This document shows, piece after piece, positions 1 to 7,383 of a stretch of 13,298 bases of DNA. This DNA comes from Ferruginibacter sp. (lineage in GTDB: Bacteria; Bacteroidota; Bacteroidia; Chitinophagales; Chitinophagaceae), in the NCBI GenBank assembly GCA_025357775.1, contig JANXOQ010000030.1:1-13298 (forward strand), read 5' to 3'. The notes below the pieces were generated by a model, which did no database searches, was not told the origin of the DNA, and was given only the letters and a program-made list of their open reading frames with translations. The translations under genes and the position numbers were made by a program. Every line of letters starts with the position of its first letter. The stretch's first letter is position 1.

Positions 1-221
1 TTCAAATGCCTAATACTAAAATAAAATTTGGAAATTTTTTAGATAGAGGGCAAGCAGACAGAGTAAAAAAACAAATAATGGGTATGAAATTAGTAACAAA
101 TAATATTTATGTAATATCTAGCATGGTAGAAATGAAAGTAGAGAAAAAAGACCCAAATGCAGCCGACGATAAAAATGATGATGATAAAAAAGCAACTGTG
201 GTAAAAAAAAAGCGCCAATAA
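1..221 (+). CDS. C-terminal part of a probable SPOR-domain protein (5' truncated)
   Basis: The frame is open to the left edge of the window, so the ATG at position 6 is probably an internal Met and the real start lies upstream. The visible residues contain a KFGNFLDRGQADRVKKQI segment followed by a short strand, NNIYVISS. This resembles the second half of a SPOR (peptidoglycan-binding) repeat, in which a 'GxFxxxxxAxxxxxxL' helix is followed by a final beta strand. After that comes a low-complexity, Asp- and Lys-rich tail of about 28 residues ending in KKKRQ. If the SPOR reading is right, the protein acts in the envelope at septal or denuded peptidoglycan; this rests on a short stretch only. 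The M20 hydrolase gene begins 40 bases downstream after an A-rich spacer with no terminator, so co-transcription is possible. Confidence 0.5.
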   Translation, partial: QMPNTKIKFGNFLDRGQADRVKKQIMGMKLVTNNIYVISSMVEMKVEKKDPNAADDKNDDDKKATVVKKKRQ

Positions 222-261
222 AAGTTAAAGCAAAAAAGAAGAAAAGAAATAAAAAAAATTT

Positions 262-1437
262 ATGATTTTACAAAAGATAAAAGATCTTTCTGCTGCATAT
301 AAACAAGAATTTATAGACACTCGTAGGCACATACATAGCAAACCAGAGCTTAGCTATGTGGAGTTTGAAACATCTAAATATATACAAGCAAAATTAACAG
401 AATGGGGAATACCTTTTGAAGTAATGGCCACTACAGGTGTAGTAGGTTTAATAAAAGGAAAAAATGCAAATGAAAGAATAGTTGCCCTTCGTGCAGATAT
501 GGATGCATTGCCAATTGTAGAAGAAAATGATGTGCCGTATAAATCTACAAATGCAGGTGTAATGCATGCTTGCGGGCATGATGTGCATACAACATGCCTG
601 CTTGGAGCTGCTAAAATATTGAACGAAACAAAAGAGGAGTGGAGTGGTACGGTAAAATTAATTTTTCAGCCAGGCGAAGAAAAAAACCCCGGTGGTGCCA
701 GTATAATGATAAAAGAAGGCGTACTTGAAAACCCTATACCACAAAAAATATTTGGCTTGCATGTGCATAATATTTTACAAGCAGGGGAGTTTAGTTTTAG
801 AGGTGGTATGGTAATGGCTAGTACAGATGAAATTTACATAACTGTAAAAGCAAAAGGCGGGCACGCAGCAGCACCACAGCTTACAGCTGATTCTATTTTA
901 GTTGCATCTCAATTAGTAGTAAGCTTGCAACAAATTGTAAGCAGAAATAATAATCCGTTTAATCCAACAGTACTTTCCATAACATCTATACAAGGGGGAA
1001 ATGCTACGAATATTATACCAAGCGAAGTAAAGCTGATGGGTACTTTTAGAGCAATGAACGAAGAGTGGCGTTACAAAGCACATAATCTTATAAAAACTCA
1101 AACAGAATTATTGGTAAAATCAATGGGTGCAGAAGTCGACGTCAAAATTGATATTGGTTATCCTTTTGTAAAAAATGATGAAGAACTTTCTGCATCTGCA
1201 AAATTATTAGCAGAAGAATTTGCTGGCGCAAATAAAGTATCTGAAACTGAATTACGGATGGGTGCAGAGGATTTTGCGTACTATTCGCAAATAATACCAG
1301 CATGTTTTTACAGGCTTGGCGTAGGCAATGTAGCAAAGGGAATTACAATAGGTGTACACACTCCTACATTTAATGTAGATGAAGATGCAATAGAACATGG
1401 TATGGGTATGATGGCTTGGTTAGCGGTGATGGGTTAG
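262..1437 (+). CDS. M20 family amidohydrolase (IAA-amino acid/hippurate hydrolase-like)
   Basis: This 391-residue protein has the full length of the M20D amidohydrolase/aminoacylase family, which removes acyl groups from N-acyl amino acids (hippurate, IAA-conjugates, N-acetyl-diaminopimelate type substrates) with two metal ions in the cytosol. Visible signatures run in order: HIHSKPELSYVE near residue 23, ALRADMDALP (75-84), HACGHDVHT (102-110), FQPGEE (135-140), GLHVHN (165-170), the dimerisation-lid segment GGHAAAPQ (199-206), MGAEDFAYY (333-341) and GVHTPTF (364-370). The expected metal ligands Cys104, His106, Glu140, His167 and His366 are all present, so it should be active. The exact substrate cannot be read from sequence. 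The ATG at 262 gives the usual N-terminus of the family. It has no signal peptide. It lies in the same direction as the SPOR-like gene; a gene-poor gap follows. Confidence 0.95.
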   Translation: MILQKIKDLSAAYKQEFIDTRRHIHSKPELSYVEFETSKYIQAKLTEWGIPFEVMATTGVVGLIKGKNANERIVALRADMDALPIVEENDVPYKSTNAGVMHACGHDVHTTCLLGAAKILNETKEEWSGTVKLIFQPGEEKNPGGASIMIKEGVLENPIPQKIFGLHVHNILQAGEFSFRGGMVMASTDEIYITVKAKGGHAAAPQLTADSILVASQLVVSLQQIVSRNNNPFNPTVLSITSIQGGNATNIIPSEVKLMGTFRAMNEEWRYKAHNLIKTQTELLVKSMGAEVDVKIDIGYPFVKNDEELSASAKLLAEEFAGANKVSETELRMGAEDFAYYSQIIPACFYRLGVGNVAKGITIGVHTPTFNVDEDAIEHGMGMMAWLAVMG

Positions 1438-1446
1438 ACTAACCAA
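1416..1446 (+). terminator. weak hairpin at the stop codon of the M20 gene
   Basis: The 8-base arms TTGGTTAG (1416-1423) and CTAACCAA (1439-1446) are perfectly complementary. A smaller alternative, GGTTA-GAC-TAACC, lies inside at 1432-1444. The hairpin straddles the stop codon. No clean T-run follows directly, only a short one some ten bases on, so this is at best a weak transcription end and could be chance. Confidence 0.25.
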
Positions 1447-1636
1447 AACTTAATTGCTTTTGATAAACCAATGGTATTTTTTATCTTTAATTTACTTTGC
1501 AAATTTTGCCTATTTCATAACGACACATGTCTTATACTCGCTATTAATATCATTTCGTTTCTTATAATTACCACTTCTAATAGTATAGGTAGTATTTATT
1601 ACATGCTTGCTTCATTTCTATTGGGTGGAGTAAGTT

Positions 1637-1712
1637 TACCAACACCTGCATTTGATCAACCTACCGTTTTTAATTAGCTCATACCCTATGAGTAGAAATG
1701 CAAGTGTGGGTA
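1637..1712. repeat. nested inverted repeats in the intergenic gap
   Basis: The 17-base arms TACCAACACCTGCATTT (1637-1653) and AAATGCAAGTGTGGGTA (1696-1712) are inverted copies with 15 of 17 positions pairing. Between them lies a perfect short hairpin, CTCATA-CCC-TATGAG (1678-1692). No coding sequence is enclosed. It could be a degenerate repeat element, a structured RNA or a binding site; the sequence alone does not decide. Confidence 0.45.
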
Positions 1713-1982
1713 TTGAATTTGTATGTATAGATAATGCAGGAATATAGGAACCAAGTCAAGTATTTATAACACTTTTTTTTCTAGTTTATATCCTTTGCAA
1801 GGTATTAGTGACAATGGAAGTTTAATGCATGTAAATAAATTAGGAAGATTTTTTTATTTAATCTGTTAAAATCAGTATTCGTTATTTAAAGTTTTTGGTT
1901 ATTATTTTAAAAATGTTTAAGCGCTATTTATTTGTATGTAATTCAAAAGTCATTAGCAAAAGTCTTTTAAACAAAATTTAAT

Positions 1983-2009
1983 TTTGTAAATTATGGTTCG
2001 TTATCTTTA
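1983..2009 (+). promoter_or_regulatory. possible Bacteroidota-type promoter of the MBL nuclease gene
   Basis: TATCTTTA at 2002-2009 is one base off the Bacteroidota -7 consensus TAnnTTTG and lies 20 bases before the ATG at 2030. TTTG at 1983-1986 could be the -33 element, but the 15-base spacing is shorter than usual. It would give a very short leader, as is common in this phylum. Confidence 0.4.
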
Positions 2010-2029
2010 GTCTCATAAAATATTTAATT

Positions 2030-3430
2030 ATGAAAATTGGGTTTCATGGTGCTGCTAGGACGGTTACAGGAAGTAAACATCTTATTACATTGGATAATGG
2101 TAAAAAGTTGTTGTTGGATTGCGGGCTTTTTCAAGGAATGGGTGATAAAAGTGATGAATTAAATGAAAGCTTTGGGTTTAACCCTGAGAATATTAACTAT
2201 GTAATACTTTCTCATGCGCACATAGACCATTGTGGGTTGCTGCCAAAGCTTGTAAAAGATGGTTATAAAGGAAAAATATATGCTACTCCTGCAACCAAAG
2301 ACCTTGCCAGTATATTGATGGAAGATAGTGCTGGCATACAGGAAGGTGAGGCTCGCATGACTAACAAACGGTTGGCTTTACAAAAATTACCGCTTGTAAC
2401 ACCGCTTTACAATACATTAGATGCCATGGCAGCTGCTGAGCGTTTTGAAACCATAGAGTATGATATATGGTTTGCACTAGATGAAAATATTGAATGTAGT
2501 TTTACCGAAGCAGGGCACATTATTGGTAGTGCATCTGTACATTTACGCATAACCGAAAATGGTAAAAAAACTTGCATAACTTTTAGTGGAGATGTGGGTA
2601 GATATAAGGATATGATACTTCGAGCACCTGCTCCTTTTGAGCAAGCAGATTATATTTTGATAGAGAGTACGTATGGCAATACCCTACACGAAGAATTTGC
2701 TCCTACAAATGATATTTTGCTTGATTGGATACAAAAAACCTGCATTGAGAAAAAAGGAAAATTAATAATGCCAGCTTTTAGTGTGGGTCGTACCCAAGAA
2801 ATTTTATATTCTTTGAACCAACTAAGTTTAAAAAATAAATTGCCTGCCGTAGATTATTTTGTAGATAGCCCGCTTAGTATGGAAGCTACGGAGGTTATAA
2901 AAAACCATTCATTATATTTTAATGAAAGCATACAAGAGGTGATGAAAATTGATAAAAACCCATTTGATTTTGAAGGGTTACATTTTTTAAAAACGCAAGA
3001 TGAATCAAAACAACTAAATTATAGAAAAGAGCCATGTGTAATAATAAGTAGTGGCGGTATGGCGGAAGCTGGCAGGGTAAAACACCATATAAGCAACAAT
3101 ATAGAATGTAGTAAAAATGCAATTTTACTAACTGGATATTGTGAGGCACATAGCCTTGGTGGTAGATTGAAAAATGGGGATAAGGAAGTGCGTATTTTTG
3201 GCAAATGGCATGAGGTAAATGCTGCGATAGGGCAAATAAGAAGTATGAGTGCGCATGGTGATTACAATGACTTACTACATTTTTTGGCTTGCCAAAATAC
3301 CAGCAAAGTTAAAAAAGTTTTTTTGGTACATGGGGAGTATGAGGTGCAGCAAGATTTTATGAAAAAGCTTTCCGATAAAGGTTTTGCTAATATTGAAATA
3401 CCAGAAATGTATGCCGAAATAAATCTTTAA
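2030..3430 (+). CDS. MBL-fold/beta-CASP metallo-nuclease (RNase J/CPSF73-like)
   Basis: This 466-residue cytosolic protein combines a metallo-beta-lactamase fold with a beta-CASP insert, the layout of RNA-cleaving enzymes such as TTHA0252 and CPSF-73. The MBL motifs are LLLDCG with Asp30 (motif 1), HAHIDH at 62-67 (motif 2), AGHIIGSA with His163 (motif 3) and SGDVGR with Asp188 (motif 4). The beta-CASP part shows motif A in IESTYGN (Glu212), the PAFSVGRTQE helix start at 248-257, motif B in SGGMAEAGRVKHH (341-353) and motif C in SAHGDY with His409; a closing LVHGE follows at 432-436. All catalytic residues are present and the length matches bacterial members, so an active Zn-dependent RNA endo- or exonuclease is expected. 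The RNA target is unknown. It stands alone, with its own probable promoter upstream and the tRNA-Glu gene 80 bases downstream. Confidence 0.95.
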   Translation: MKIGFHGAARTVTGSKHLITLDNGKKLLLDCGLFQGMGDKSDELNESFGFNPENINYVILSHAHIDHCGLLPKLVKDGYKGKIYATPATKDLASILMEDSAGIQEGEARMTNKRLALQKLPLVTPLYNTLDAMAAAERFETIEYDIWFALDENIECSFTEAGHIIGSASVHLRITENGKKTCITFSGDVGRYKDMILRAPAPFEQADYILIESTYGNTLHEEFAPTNDILLDWIQKTCIEKKGKLIMPAFSVGRTQEILYSLNQLSLKNKLPAVDYFVDSPLSMEATEVIKNHSLYFNESIQEVMKIDKNPFDFEGLHFLKTQDESKQLNYRKEPCVIISSGGMAEAGRVKHHISNNIECSKNAILLTGYCEAHSLGGRLKNGDKEVRIFGKWHEVNAAIGQIRSMSAHGDYNDLLHFLACQNTSKVKKVFLVHGEYEVQQDFMKKLSDKGFANIEIPEMYAEINL

Positions 3431-3459
3431 AAAACATTTTGCTTAAAAATTTATAAAAA

Positions 3460-3491
3460 TTTGGTAATAAAATAGTACATGTATATATTTG
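3460..3491 (+). promoter_or_regulatory. Bacteroidota sigma-A promoter of tRNA-Glu
   Basis: TTTG at 3460-3463 (-33 element) and TATATTTG at 3484-3491 (a perfect TAnnTTTG -7 element) are separated by 20 bases. The -7 box ends 19 bases before the first base of the mature tRNA. Spacing, direction and position all fit. Confidence 0.75.
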
Positions 3492-3510
3492 CAAACCAAG
3501 AAAATAGTAC

Positions 3511-3582
3511 GCCGTGTTGGTCAACCGGTTAAGACGCCTCCCTTTCACGGAGGAATAACGGGTTCGATTCCCGTACATGGTA
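3511..3582 (+). tRNA. tRNA-Glu (anticodon UUC)
   Basis: The sequence folds into a standard 72-base cloverleaf. The acceptor stem is GCCGTGT (3511-3517) with ACATGGT (3575-3581), including G-U pairs at the first and fourth positions. The D-arm is closed by GTC/GAC. The anticodon stem is CCTCC/GGAGG (3537-3541, 3549-3553) with loop CTTTCAC, so the anticodon is TTC at 3544-3546. A 4-base variable loop follows, then the T-arm ACGGG-TTCGATT-CCCGT (3558-3574). The discriminator base is A3582. CCA is not encoded and must be added after transcription. The four-base variable loop and overall layout match bacterial tRNA-Glu. A good promoter lies upstream and a strong terminator follows seven bases later, so this is a single-gene unit. 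It marks the border between the conserved genes and the accessory array. Confidence 0.95.
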
Positions 3583-3588
3583 CACGGC

Positions 3589-3619
3589 AAAACGCCTTTC
3601 AGAAATGAAAGGCGTTTTT
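3589..3619 (+). terminator. rho-independent terminator after tRNA-Glu
   Basis: A perfect 12-base-pair stem, AAAACGCCTTTC (3589-3600) with GAAAGGCGTTTT (3607-3618), encloses the loop AGAAAT and ends in a five-T run. The A-run on the left side means it could also work in the opposite direction. It ends the tRNA transcript and insulates the downstream array. Confidence 0.9.
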
Positions 3620-3851
3620 AGTTTAAAATATTAATCTCGTTTCGTAGATATGTTACCAATTTGATAAAAATAATCTTAGCTAAATATGTTTGTCAAATGA
3701 ATAAATAAACATTAATCGTAGAATGCGATTTAAGTCTTAAATTATTCAATCTTTCAAAACCGTTTTTTTATTTTTTAATCTACCAAGGGCATAAACTTTA
3801 GAGGAGCCAATAGATTTCAAAACGATATAGATACTTAAAATATGATGTATT
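3620..3851. other. intergenic leader of the accessory array
   Basis: These 232 AT-rich bases lie between the tRNA terminator and the first array gene. No gene, repeat of the tRNA 3' end or clear -33/-7 promoter pair was found. A pyrimidine-rich tract (around 3764-3779) is the only visible irregularity. A promoter for the first array gene is expected here but could not be pinpointed. Confidence 0.4.
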
Positions 3852-4289
3852 ATGACGAAACATTTAATCGAATATATGATTCCTTTAGCAGAAGGTATAA
3901 CTGGATTTAATGTTGAAACAACGTACGATAAATCTATTGCAATTAAGAAAATTAAAAGTGCGTTAGGAAAAATAATGATAATTACAGAAACTGAAAAAGT
4001 GGAAATTTTTAAAAACTATTGGATATTAAAAGCAAAAAACAAAAACGAAGAAGTAGAAATTTGGATAAATAATATTCACTTGGTATTTGCAATTAAAAAT
4101 GCAAATGCTGTTTTCGAAAAAAAAATTATAGATGCATTAGAAAATACTGCCGCATATTGTAGCAATAAACTTTGGGAAATAAAAGTAACAGAAGGTGCTT
4201 TAAAAAATTTAAACAAACACGAATTAAAACAAATAAAATATTGGAACCCCAAAACATTAGGAGAAATAATTTTTAATAATTGGGATTGA
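3852..4289 (+). CDS. hypothetical protein, possible immunity protein (145 aa)
   Basis: The family was not recognised by name. The 145-residue protein has no signal peptide or membrane segment and should be cytosolic. It appears to alternate strands and helices, with an acidic/aromatic middle (NEEVEIWINNIHLVFAI, about residues 65-81), a helix with KKIIDALENTAAY (about 91-103), and a conserved-looking C-terminus, IKYWNPKTLGEIIFNNWD. Such a compact protein with a Trp-rich end is typical of toxin-immunity proteins, but this is inference from style and neighbours. An ATG ten bases upstream (3842) is in another frame and soon hits a stop, so 3852 is the start. It is the first gene of the array and is followed by the next gene after 27 bases. 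Confidence 0.75.
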   Translation: MTKHLIEYMIPLAEGITGFNVETTYDKSIAIKKIKSALGKIMIITETEKVEIFKNYWILKAKNKNEEVEIWINNIHLVFAIKNANAVFEKKIIDALENTAAYCSNKLWEIKVTEGALKNLNKHELKQIKYWNPKTLGEIIFNNWD

Positions 4290-4316
4290 AGAATCTAAAA
4301 GTAAGTAATAATAAAA

Positions 4317-4586
4317 ATGACAAAAGAATATTTAGAAGAAATTAAAATTCGTTTATCCAAATCAAGCCCTGGTAATTGGATTACCCAAGTTGAAGGAAGA
4401 GACGAAGGATGCGGTAGCCATTTTATAATGACTGGAGTTAAAAATGCAAATGATTATTTGTCTAAAGAAAGAGGAGACGATATAGAATTTGCATCTGGAT
4501 TTACAATAAACGACCAAGATTTTATTGCCAATGCAAGGCAAGATATTCCTTTGCTTATTGCAGAAGTAGAAAGATTACAAAATTAA
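4317..4586 (+). CDS. small hypothetical protein with SxxxPGxW and DFIANAR-DIPxLIxEVERL motifs
   Basis: This 89-residue cytosolic protein resembles a widespread small family found in phages and accessory islands. The hallmarks are a start helix followed by 'S.SSPGNW' (residues 14-21), a central variable strand part, and the closing helix DQDFIANARQDIPLLIAEVERL (66-87), in which 'FIANAR.DIP.LI.EVERL' recurs across members. No molecular function is established that could be read from sequence. It lies 27 bases after the preceding gene and 33 before the next, in the same direction, so it is probably part of one transcript. Its charge pattern and helical C-terminus suggest protein-protein contact. 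A role as an immunity or regulatory protein is a guess from the neighbourhood. Confidence 0.75.
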   Translation: MTKEYLEEIKIRLSKSSPGNWITQVEGRDEGCGSHFIMTGVKNANDYLSKERGDDIEFASGFTINDQDFIANARQDIPLLIAEVERLQN

Positions 4587-4619
4587 TTTCTAATGCTTGA
4601 TTAAAAAAAATAAAAAATT

Positions 4620-5284
4620 ATGAGCTCCTATTCTACATTATCACTCACAATGATTTTTAAAAAAGAAACACCAACTCATTGGACAGATTTTTTTACAAAG
4701 CAATAAAAGATGAACGATTGCCAAGTTTTTTATATGAATTTGATTTTGCTACAACAACAAAAATTGATTTGGCAAAACCCAATATATATATATGTGAGTA
4801 CGTTGCAAAAACATATACCGATGGACAGCCAAACAACCGATACCATTTACACATTTTGCAAGAATTCGATATTGATGCCGCTGCCGAAATCTATGCACTT
4901 TTAGCAACATTGGCCGGCTTTGCAGAGGATAATGCAATGGCAGGATATATAAAAGATGAAACAGGAAATACCAATTTATTTGCATTTAAAGAAGAATTAA
5001 TTTATTGGCAAATGAACGTGAAAATAGAAACAGAAAATGCCAAACCATTAAACTATTTTGACTTAGTAGCCATTGGTTATAAAATTGTAAATACCGAAGG
5101 AACAGAAGCTGAAATTAATAAGCTAATGAATGTATTTGATAAAAATGTACCACATCCAAATGGCTCCAATTTTTTTTTCTATCCTGAAAATTATAATGCA
5201 AGAAAAGATGATATTTCAACATATAAACCTACAGTAGAAGAAGTGGTGCAGATGTGTTTGGATTATAAACCAATAGAATTGTAA
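4620..5284 (+). CDS. hypothetical protein, frameshifted at a T7 run (about 221 aa if repaired)
   Basis: The ATG at 4620 opens MSSYSTLSLTMIFKKETPTHWTDFF and then stops at TAA 4704-4706. From the T7 run 4688-4694, the -1 frame continues without a break (YKAIKDERLPSFLYEFDF...) to 5284. One additional T would join both parts exactly, so the real gene starts at 4620. A TTG at 4679 is the only early start in the second frame and is unlikely to be real. The repaired protein is cytosolic and of no family I can name. Notable parts are ATLAGFAEDNAMAGYI in the middle and a C-terminus with HPNGSNFFFYPENYNARKDD followed by PTVEEVVQMCLDYKPIEL. It belongs to the immunity-like array; the next ATG begins directly after its stop. 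The shift may be a sequence error, phase variation, ribosomal slippage or true decay. Confidence 0.7.
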
Positions 5285-5784
5285 ATGAAAGAAAAAGAAT
5301 TTACAGAACAAATTAATGTAGACCAAATTCCTTGGAATCGTTTACTAACCGTTTACGGCAGGGCAACGGAGTTTCCAAATTATATCTACAAATTATTATC
5401 ACACAATATTAAAGACCAAGAAAAAACAATTAAAGATATTGATTTGATGCTTATTCATCAAGATACGGTGATGCCTGTTGTACCTTTTGCATTAATTATT
5501 TTATATAAATCACTAAAAAGAATACCGCTATTTCATCCATAATTAAAAGCATAAAAAGCAGTGTAGAATATCAATTTTACCTTGCAAAATATACAGGAGG
5601 TGAATTAACCAAAACACCAATCTCATTAAAAGAATTACTGCAAGAAGAAAATTTATTACCTGAATTTATTAATGAAGAAATGGATGAATCTATTATAGCA
5701 AATTATCAATTCGGTATGGCTTATGAAAGTGCAATAGTGCAATCGCAAAATATTATCAACTATTTTGAATCCATAAATAATTAA
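5285..5784 (+). CDS. HEAT-like immunity-type protein, frameshifted at an A5 run (about 167 aa if repaired)
   Basis: The first frame runs from the ATG at 5285 (adjacent to the previous TAA) to 5542. One missing A in the run 5515-5519 would join SLK to KNTAISSIIKSIKSSVEY and continue to TAA 5782-5784. The N-terminal part, with W17, YGRATEFP (24-31), YKLLS and LIHQDTVMPVVPF (56-68), strongly recalls the helical-repeat proteins with 'YG.A...P..L..L' and 'HQ.TV...P' motifs. Those are often annotated as HEAT-repeat and occur in immunity gene clusters. The C-terminal part is acidic and helical (LKELLQEENLLPEFINEEMDE). It is probably cytosolic, acting by binding a partner protein. The stop overlaps the next start (TAATG), indicating translational coupling. 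Family assignment is from recalled motifs; the frameshift itself is seen directly. Confidence 0.65.
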
Positions 5785-6055
5785 TGAAAATGAAAATTTT
5801 AAAAACAGGTATAGCATTACAAATTATTGCCTTACTTATGAATGCCGCAAATTTCTTTCTAATCAATTCGCCTTTTCAAAAACTCGTTAATTTTTGTGGT
5901 ACTTCATTGCAATAAATAGTGTTTTTCTCTCTTGGGCTTATTTTGCTAAAAAAGTTGAATTAGGAAAATTAAAAAATTGGGCTTTAGTATTGGGAGTAAT
6001 TACTCTTTTGATTATGATAATATTTGCCATTATGTTATTTTTTACTCATTATTAA
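5784..6055 (+). CDS. small membrane protein, frameshifted at a T5 run (about 90 aa if repaired)
   Basis: The ATG at 5784 overlaps the previous stop. The first frame (MKMKILKTGIALQIIALLMNA...) ends at TAA 5912-5914. From the T5 run 5891-5895, the -1 frame continues as WYFIAINSVFLSWAYFAKK and ends LITLLIMIIFAIMLFFTHY-like before TAA 6053-6055. Adding one T restores a protein of about 90 residues with three strongly hydrophobic segments: about 8-26, 38-54 and a long one near the C-terminus. A short basic stretch (KKVELGKLK) lies between the last two. Such small polytopic proteins occur in immunity arrays as protection against membrane- or periplasm-acting toxins; no named family was recognised. 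The preserved hydrophobic pattern across the shift shows that the downstream part is genuine coding sequence. Confidence 0.6.
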
Positions 6056-6134
6056 ATTGAATCAAAAATTAATACACCGATTAAATTAATAAACAAATTG
6101 TAAAATAAAATAAGCTTTACAAATTTTAAAAAAT

Positions 6135-7043
6135 ATGTCTAAAATAATAACATCAACCCAAATTGGGACACTAACACAAAATGCTGAATTTGAAGATTGG
6201 TACGAAAGTGAACCATTTGTAATTCCGTTTTTAAATAATGAAAAATTACAAATAGTTTATGAGTTCGATGCTGAAAAAGATGCAGCTTTTATTAAAGAAG
6301 CTGATGCTGCTATTCAGAATTTTTTGCAATTAGATAATGCTAATAAATTAAATGTAAGTGATTTGGTTTATAAAAATTGTAAAGATTTTTTAAATGATAT
6401 TGGCTACGACGAACTCAATAAAAAACTATGGGAAATAACTGATACCAAAGAGATTTGGACGTATGTGCAACCTGATAAAATTACTGTAAAACGCTCTGCT
6501 TACGATGATAAGGCAATTTACATTTTAATACTTTGTGAATGTGCTTGGGAGCAAGAACACGGCTGGCAACTATTATTTAAAAATGGCGAAAAATTAGATA
6601 GAGTAAGCGACCAAGATTTTAATTTGACGGTAAAATTTCCACACGAAATAGAAAACGAATTAATTATTGCTAATAGTAAATTGAAATTAGAATATGGCGA
6701 ATTTAATGAAATGAGAATGGGCGGACCCAATTGTGCAACTTGTGATTTTATAAACGGTGATTTTAAAGAACGCCTTTCAGTTATAGCTTTCGATAAAGGA
6801 ATTATCAATCACTCAATAGCTGTGGTGGCTGTTGCAGAATTTTTTTCAGAAGATAATGCCTCAGGAAGCCGCTGTATAGTAGTGTTTGCCGAACCTTTTA
6901 AAATAATTCGTTTGCCCAATAAATATCCGGGAAGTATCGAATTCACTCGTATTGACCAATACCATTTGCATTTGCGTTATTATGAATTTATTGGTAGCGA
7001 AGGTGTTTGGAAAATGGATATTATTGAACATACATCAATTTGA
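6135..7043 (+). CDS. DUF6985-like protein with extra C-terminal domain, probable immunity protein (302 aa)
   Basis: The N-terminal half (about residues 15-165) shows the pattern I associate with DUF6985: W22, IPFLNNEKLQIVYEF, AIQNFLQL, VYKNCKDFL, LWEITDTKEIWTYVQPDKI, then CECAWEQEHGWQLLFKNG (134-151) and RVSDQDFNLT. The paired Cys134/Cys136 and Trp138 are the most conserved-looking residues. A second domain (about 176-300) follows, rich in strands and ending IIRLPNKYPGSIEF...LHLRYYEF...VWKMDIIE. It looks related to the N-terminal domain of the protein encoded at 7384-8091. There is no signal peptide or membrane segment, so it is cytosolic. DUF6985 proteins have no firmly known function; array context suggests immunity. 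The gene is intact and has a 79-base AT-rich leader. Confidence 0.85.
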   Translation: MSKIITSTQIGTLTQNAEFEDWYESEPFVIPFLNNEKLQIVYEFDAEKDAAFIKEADAAIQNFLQLDNANKLNVSDLVYKNCKDFLNDIGYDELNKKLWEITDTKEIWTYVQPDKITVKRSAYDDKAIYILILCECAWEQEHGWQLLFKNGEKLDRVSDQDFNLTVKFPHEIENELIIANSKLKLEYGEFNEMRMGGPNCATCDFINGDFKERLSVIAFDKGIINHSIAVVAVAEFFSEDNASGSRCIVVFAEPFKIIRLPNKYPGSIEFTRIDQYHLHLRYYEFIGSEGVWKMDIIEHTSI

Positions 7044-7081
7044 AAAATTATTAAATATCAATCGAACACTACAAAAAAGAA

Positions 7082-7333
7082 ATGACAATAAATTTTTTAA
7101 ACAACGGTATAGCAGAAACTTCTGAACATTTTGAAAAAATAATTGCAGAAAATATTTTATTACTTATGCCAAATAAAGCGGTAAAATTTAAAACAAGTAA
7201 AGCAACATTGGCTGTGGCTTACAATAAAAAATTGATGAACTTTACTATTATGCTTGATGGTAATTTTATAGAATCTGTAAAAACAGCAAATGAAGCAATA
7301 GAAAGTTTATTAAGCTTGTATAAAGGGTTGTAA
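7082..7333 (+). CDS. small hypothetical protein (83 aa)
   Basis: The family was not recognised. The protein is small and cytosolic, has no Cys and is predicted to be mixed alpha/beta: an N-terminal helix (about residues 13-29, ETSEHFEKIIAENILLL), a strand pair (KAVKFKTSKATLAVAY and MNFTIMLDGNFIESV) and a C-terminal helix, NEAIESLLSLYKGL. The layout helix-strand-strand-strand-helix is compact and complete, so it is probably an intact single-domain protein. It starts 38 bases after the DUF6985-like gene and ends 50 bases before the next one, in an apparent transcript. It may be another immunity protein or a partner of its neighbour; nothing in the sequence decides this. Confidence 0.65.
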   Translation: MTINFLNNGIAETSEHFEKIIAENILLLMPNKAVKFKTSKATLAVAYNKKLMNFTIMLDGNFIESVKTANEAIESLLSLYKGL

Positions 7334-7383
7334 AAAATTTAATTAAAAAATAATTACAAATCAATTAAAAGCAAATCAAAAAA

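Larger units (their letters stand above)
1438..2029. other. 592-base gene-poor gap
   Basis: No convincing gene is seen on either strand. One open frame of 68 codons (1471-1677, + strand) has hydrophobic, Cys- and Ser-rich content, no leader and no recognisable family, so it is treated as chance. The middle of the gap holds nested inverted repeats (listed separately). The right end carries the probable promoter of the downstream nuclease gene. The rest is AT-rich without recognisable structure. Confidence 0.5.

Noticed and set aside
913..1336. Open frames on the - strand inside the M20 hydrolase gene
   Set aside because: They lie fully within a gene with complete family motifs and show no protein features; shadow frames.
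1471..1677. 68-codon open frame on the + strand in the gap after the M20 gene
   Set aside because: Composition looks like random AT-rich sequence, there is no recognisable domain, and it ends within the inverted-repeat region. No reason to call it a gene.
3511..3582. tRNA-Glu as a phage or island attachment site
   Set aside because: No second copy of the tRNA 3' end and no integrase is visible in the window, so insertion at this tRNA cannot be claimed from the sequence.
4679..4681. TTG start for the protein ending at 5284
   Set aside because: The ATG at 4620 opens a protein-like start that joins the long frame if one T is added to the T7 run; the TTG is only where the second frame happens to open.
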